DNA of 7,698 nucleotides from an uncultured Actinomycetes bacterium (GTDB lineage Bacteria > Actinomycetota > Thermoleophilia > Gaiellales > Gaiellaceae). The stretch is from contig CAIYXH010000186.1 of the NCBI GenBank assembly GCA_903930195.1, positions 1-7,698 on the forward strand, given 5' to 3'. Below, piece after piece: positions 5,159-7,698 of this stretch (within the stretch, counting starts at the first letter, position 1; each line of letters begins with the position of its first letter). The translations under genes and the position numbers were made by a program. Below the pieces are notes generated by a model. That model saw nothing but the letters and a program-made list of their open reading frames with translations, was not told the DNA's origin and did not search any database.

Positions 5159-6316
5159 CGTCCCGTGCCGGTGCGGCGTCGTCAGCAGGAACTCCGGCCG
5201 CTTCGGATGCACGAACGCGGGCCACTCAGCGCCGAGCGGCTCCGGCTCCAGCCCTGACGCGTCGACGACGGCTTCGTTCTCGTCCGCGTTGAGCGTGCAG
5301 ACCGAGTAGACGACGACCCCGCCCGGCCGCGTGCGGGCAGCGGCTGCCTGGAGCAGCTCGAGCTGGAGCTCGGCGAGCGGCTTCGCGTGCCAGCGCAGAT
5401 CGGGGCGGCGCGAGAGGACGCCGAGGCCCGAGCACGGTGCGTCGACGAGGGCGCGGTCGAACCCGCCGGCCTCGAGCGCGCGGAGGTCCGTGTTGACCAC
5501 CGTGACGTTCGTCGCGCCGAGCCGGCGCAGGTTCTCGTCGAGCTCGCGGGCGCGGCCGTCGTTCACCTCGACCGCGGTCACCGCGCCCCGCAGCATCGAG
5601 GTCTTCCCGCCGGGAGCGGCGCAGGCGTCGAGCACGCGCTCGCCGTCCTGCGAGCCGACGACGAGCCCGGCGAGCTGCGAGCCACGGCTCTGAGGCCAGA
5701 TGCGCCCCGCCGCCAGAGCGTCCTGGTCGACGCGGTCGACCCGGTAGGCGCCCGGGATGTCGGTATGCTCCCCGACCGGCTCGGCCGAGCGGACGACGAG
5801 CTCGCCCGGCTCGTTCTGGGCGCGCATCAGCTCGAGCGCCTCCTCGAGCCCCCAGTCGCGCGTCCAGACCTCGGCGATCCAGTCGGGGTAGGAGTGCTTG
5901 AGCGCGCCTTCGGGCAACGACGCGACGAGCCCGCGGAAGCTCTGCGCGAGCCTACGGACCACCGCGTTGGTGAACGCCGTCGCCCGCTCGAGCCGCGCCG
6001 CACGGACGAGCTCGACGGCGTCGTCGGCGATCGCGTGCGCCGGGGTGTCGCCCCAGCCGAGCTCGTAGGCCGCGATCCGCAGCGCGGCGCGCACCGGCGG
6101 GTCGAGTTTGCGCAACGGCCGCTTGCCGATGCTCTCGATGCCGCAGTCGATCGTGCGGCAGCGCTGGACGGTGCCGTAGGCGATCCGCTGCGCGAGCGCG
6201 CGGTCGCGGCCATCGAGCGTCTTCGCCTCGGCGGCGAAGACGCGATCGGCGTACGCCTCGTCCTCGAAGACGCGGCGGACGACCGTGAACGCCACCCTCC
6301 GCGCGGGGGCGATCAC
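5123..6316 (-). CDS. rsmB: 16S rRNA (cytosine-967-C5)-methyltransferase
   Basis: RsmB methylates C967 of 16S rRNA with S-adenosylmethionine. The 397-residue product has an N-terminal NusB-like RNA-binding domain (about 1-135, with GRDRALAQRIAYGTVQR at 36-52 and AIADDAVELVR at 95-105). The Rossmann methyltransferase domain follows: VLDACAAPGGKTS at 228-240 (SAM loop), VEVND at 249-253, VDAPCSGLG at 291-299 with Cys295, and the catalytic-type YSVCTLN with Cys340. It ends in HGTSGFFVARL. Both m5C cysteines are present, so it should be active. It is slightly shorter than the E. coli enzyme (429 aa). It starts at GTG, overlapping the fmt stop as GTGA, and its end overlaps the convergent plus-strand gene. 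def-fmt-rsmB is a widespread bacterial gene order. Confidence 0.95.
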   Translation of the reverse strand: MIAPARRVAFTVVRRVFEDEAYADRVFAAEAKTLDGRDRALAQRIAYGTVQRCRTIDCGIESIGKRPLRKLDPPVRAALRIAAYELGWGDTPAHAIADDAVELVRAARLERATAFTNAVVRRLAQSFRGLVASLPEGALKHSYPDWIAEVWTRDWGLEEALELMRAQNEPGELVVRSAEPVGEHTDIPGAYRVDRVDQDALAAGRIWPQSRGSQLAGLVVGSQDGERVLDACAAPGGKTSMLRGAVTAVEVNDGRARELDENLRRLGATNVTVVNTDLRALEAGGFDRALVDAPCSGLGVLSRRPDLRWHAKPLAELQLELLQAAAARTRPGGVVVYSVCTLNADENEAVVDASGLEPEPLGAEWPAFVHPKRPEFLLTTPHRHGTSGFFVARLRVP

Positions 6317-7098
6317 CGGATGCCGCGCCTGAACTCGGCGTACGGCATCGGGCGCTTGCCCTCGGGCTGGACGACGACGGGGACGAAGGCGCCGTCGTCG
6401 AGCCGCGCCTCCCAGACGGTGACCCGGCGGCCGTAGAGCTCCGTCCAGGCACCGATGTGCGGCGATAGCGCCCGCACCCGCCGCCAGGCATCGAGCGGAT
6501 CGTCGAGGTCGAGCCGGCGATCGTCGGGCGCGATCTTCTCGGCGTAGGTCAACCCCACCTCGGCCTGCGGCTCGAAGACGGGTGCGGGCAGCACGCGGTC
6601 GAGGAGCCGCGCGGCGACCTCGGCCGCCTGGGCGAAGATCGCGCCGGCGTCGTCCTCGGTCTCGATCGGGAACGCCTCCTGGGCCGCGATCGGGCCCGCG
6701 TCGAGCGCCGCAACGGTCTCGTGGATCGTCACGCCGGTCTCGGTATCGCCGGCGAGGATCGCGCGCTCGACGGGCGCCGCTCCGCGCCAGCGGGGCAGGA
6801 GCGACGGGTGGACGTTGAGCCAGAGCGCCTGCTCGAGCAGGCTCGACGGGATCAGGAGGCCGTAGGCGCAGACGACGATCGCGTCGACGGGGTCGGGCGG
6901 CAGCTCGGGCCGCTCGGGCTGATGCACGGCGATGCCGAGACGCTCCGCCGCCTCCTTCGCCGGCGGCGCCGCCAGCTTACGGCCACGGCCGCGCGGCGCG
7001 TCGGGACGCGTGAGCAGGTAGACGACCTCGTGGTTCGCAGCCAGGCGCTCGAGGACGTCGGCGCCGATCGGAGCCGTCGCCGCGACGGCGAGGCGCAT
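6313..7098 (-). CDS. fmt: Methionyl-tRNA formyltransferase (compact form)
   Basis: Fmt formylates initiator Met-tRNA using 10-formyltetrahydrofolate; the formyl group is later removed by the neighbouring Def. The 261-residue protein carries the formyltransferase core: LNVHPSLLPRWRGAAPVERAI at 94-114 with Asn95 and His97, and LDAGPI at 132-137 with Asp133 (the family's Asn-His-Asp set), then TYAEKI (184-189). The C-terminal domain ends in QPEGKRPM. It is clearly shorter than the usual ~310 residues, because the linker after KLAAPPAKEAAERLGI and parts of the C-terminal domain are trimmed. The N-terminal FxGTPxFA motif is degenerate (AATAPIGA). The gene remains open and full of conserved residues, so a shortened but working enzyme is the best reading. 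Its ATG shares one base with the def stop (TAATG). Confidence 0.93.
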   Translation of the reverse strand: MRLAVAATAPIGADVLERLAANHEVVYLLTRPDAPRGRGRKLAAPPAKEAAERLGIAVHQPERPELPPDPVDAIVVCAYGLLIPSSLLEQALWLNVHPSLLPRWRGAAPVERAILAGDTETGVTIHETVAALDAGPIAAQEAFPIETEDDAGAIFAQAAEVAARLLDRVLPAPVFEPQAEVGLTYAEKIAPDDRRLDLDDPLDAWRRVRALSPHIGAWTELYGRRVTVWEARLDDGAFVPVVVQPEGKRPMPYAEFRRGIR

Positions 7099-7698
7099 TA
7101 CCGGAGGACGGGCTGCGGCCGCAGGATGCCCAGCGCCTCGCGGCGGTGGGCATCGTCGGTGCGGTCGATGATCAGGACGCCGTCGAGGTGGTCGAGCTCG
7201 TGCTGCACGACGCGGGCGCCGAGCCCTTCGAGCTCGTAGCGGACGTCGTCGCCGTTCGGATCCTTGCCCTCGAGCACGACCTGCGTGGAGCGGTCGACCG
7301 GGACGCGGACACCCTGGAGCGAGAGGCAGCCCTCCTCGTCGGACGCCGTCTCCTTCGAGCTCTCGACGAGCACCGGGTTGACGATCGCGCGCGGGCCGTC
7401 CTCCTCCTCGACCTCGAAGACGAAGAGCCGCTGGAGCACGCCGACCTGGGTGGCGGCGAGGCCGACACCCTGCGCATCGGCCATCAGGTTCTGCATCCGC
7501 TCGACGAGCTGGACGAGGAAGTCGTCGAACTCCGTGACCTCGCGCGCCTTCATCCGCAGCGCGACGTCCGGGTACTGCCGGATCTGCGACAGCGCGAGGC
7601 GGCGCATCTGGTCGCGCTCGGCCTCGCGGAGCTCCTCGAGCTCCTCCGGGGTCGGCTCGTGATCGTGGCCGTGGTCATGACCGTGGTGGTCATGGTCA
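7098..7698 (-). CDS. def: Peptide deformylase with His/Asp-rich N-terminal extension (5' end outside window)
   Basis: Def removes the N-formyl group from nascent proteins using a metal (usually Fe2+) held by Cys and two His. The core shows all three motifs: GVGLAATQVG, EGCLSLQG (ligand Cys) and HELDHLDG (HExxH ligands and catalytic Glu). The 169 residues from ATG 7607 are close to a normal deformylase, with IRQYPD near the start. However, the frame stays open upstream for 30 more codons to the window edge, encoding DHDHHGHDHGHDHEP and then PEELEELREAERDQ. ATG 7607 has no Shine-Dalgarno sequence, and the upstream codons have the same GC-rich third positions, so the true start is probably beyond 7698. 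The extension holds seven His and four Asp in 13 residues and could bind or buffer metal. The core call is very secure; the extension is likely but unproven. Confidence 0.95.
   Translation of the reverse strand, partial: DHDHHGHDHGHDHEPTPEELEELREAERDQMRRLALSQIRQYPDVALRMKAREVTEFDDFLVQLVERMQNLMADAQGVGLAATQVGVLQRLFVFEVEEEDGPRAIVNPVLVESSKETASDEEGCLSLQGVRVPVDRSTQVVLEGKDPNGDDVRYELEGLGARVVQHELDHLDGVLIIDRTDDAHRREALGILRPQPVLR

Noticed and set aside
7608..7698. Separate small ORF (MTTTVMTT...) starting near the right edge
   Set aside because: It is in a different frame from def, of poor composition, and the His-rich frame is continuous with def.

Overview
The window is very GC-rich and its genes lie almost wall to wall. 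Start and stop codons of neighbours overlap (ATGA, GTGA, TAATG), and at least two genes look leaderless, with a TANNNT -10 box 6-7 bases before the start codon. Together with the gene order this suggests an actinobacterium, perhaps of the Thermoleophilia (Gaiellales/Solirubrobacterales) type. The phylum is inferred from style and gene order, and the class is a guess.

Read on the minus strand from the right edge, the first block is protein-maturation and ribosome housekeeping: def (peptide deformylase, 5' end outside the window), fmt (Met-tRNA formyltransferase) and rsmB (16S rRNA m5C967 methyltransferase), coupled by 1- and 4-base overlaps. Next comes one plus-strand gene of unknown function (4463-5158). 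It collides tail to tail with rsmB by 36 bp and stands head to head with the next minus-strand gene.

The second block is riboflavin biosynthesis: an rpe-like gene (degenerate ribulose-phosphate 3-epimerase fold), ribD, a small unknown ORF of 84 codons, a 186-bp structured non-coding gap, then ribE, ribBA and ribH (ribH runs off the left edge). RibBA makes both precursors (dihydroxybutanone phosphate from ribulose-5-P, and the pyrimidine from GTP). RibD deaminates and reduces the pyrimidine, RibH condenses the two branches to lumazine, and RibE dismutates lumazine to riboflavin. The whole pathway is present except the dephosphorylation step.

The least ordinary items are: (1) ribH carries about 178 residues of Pro/Glu-rich, apparently disordered sequence, with a TPEPV pentad repeat, ahead of the lumazine synthase core; (2) the def reading frame continues upstream of the obvious ATG into a His/Asp-rich segment that reaches the window edge; (3) the Rpe-like protein has lost or changed most catalytic and metal-ligand positions; (4) the gap before ribE holds a nested palindromic element and tandem 17-bp palindromic repeats upstream of a probable leaderless promoter, with no recognisable FMN riboswitch; (5) a plus-strand gene is embedded in a minus-strand gene series. 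The bulk of the window is ordinary core metabolism, and I see no mobile element, CRISPR array, tRNA or rRNA.
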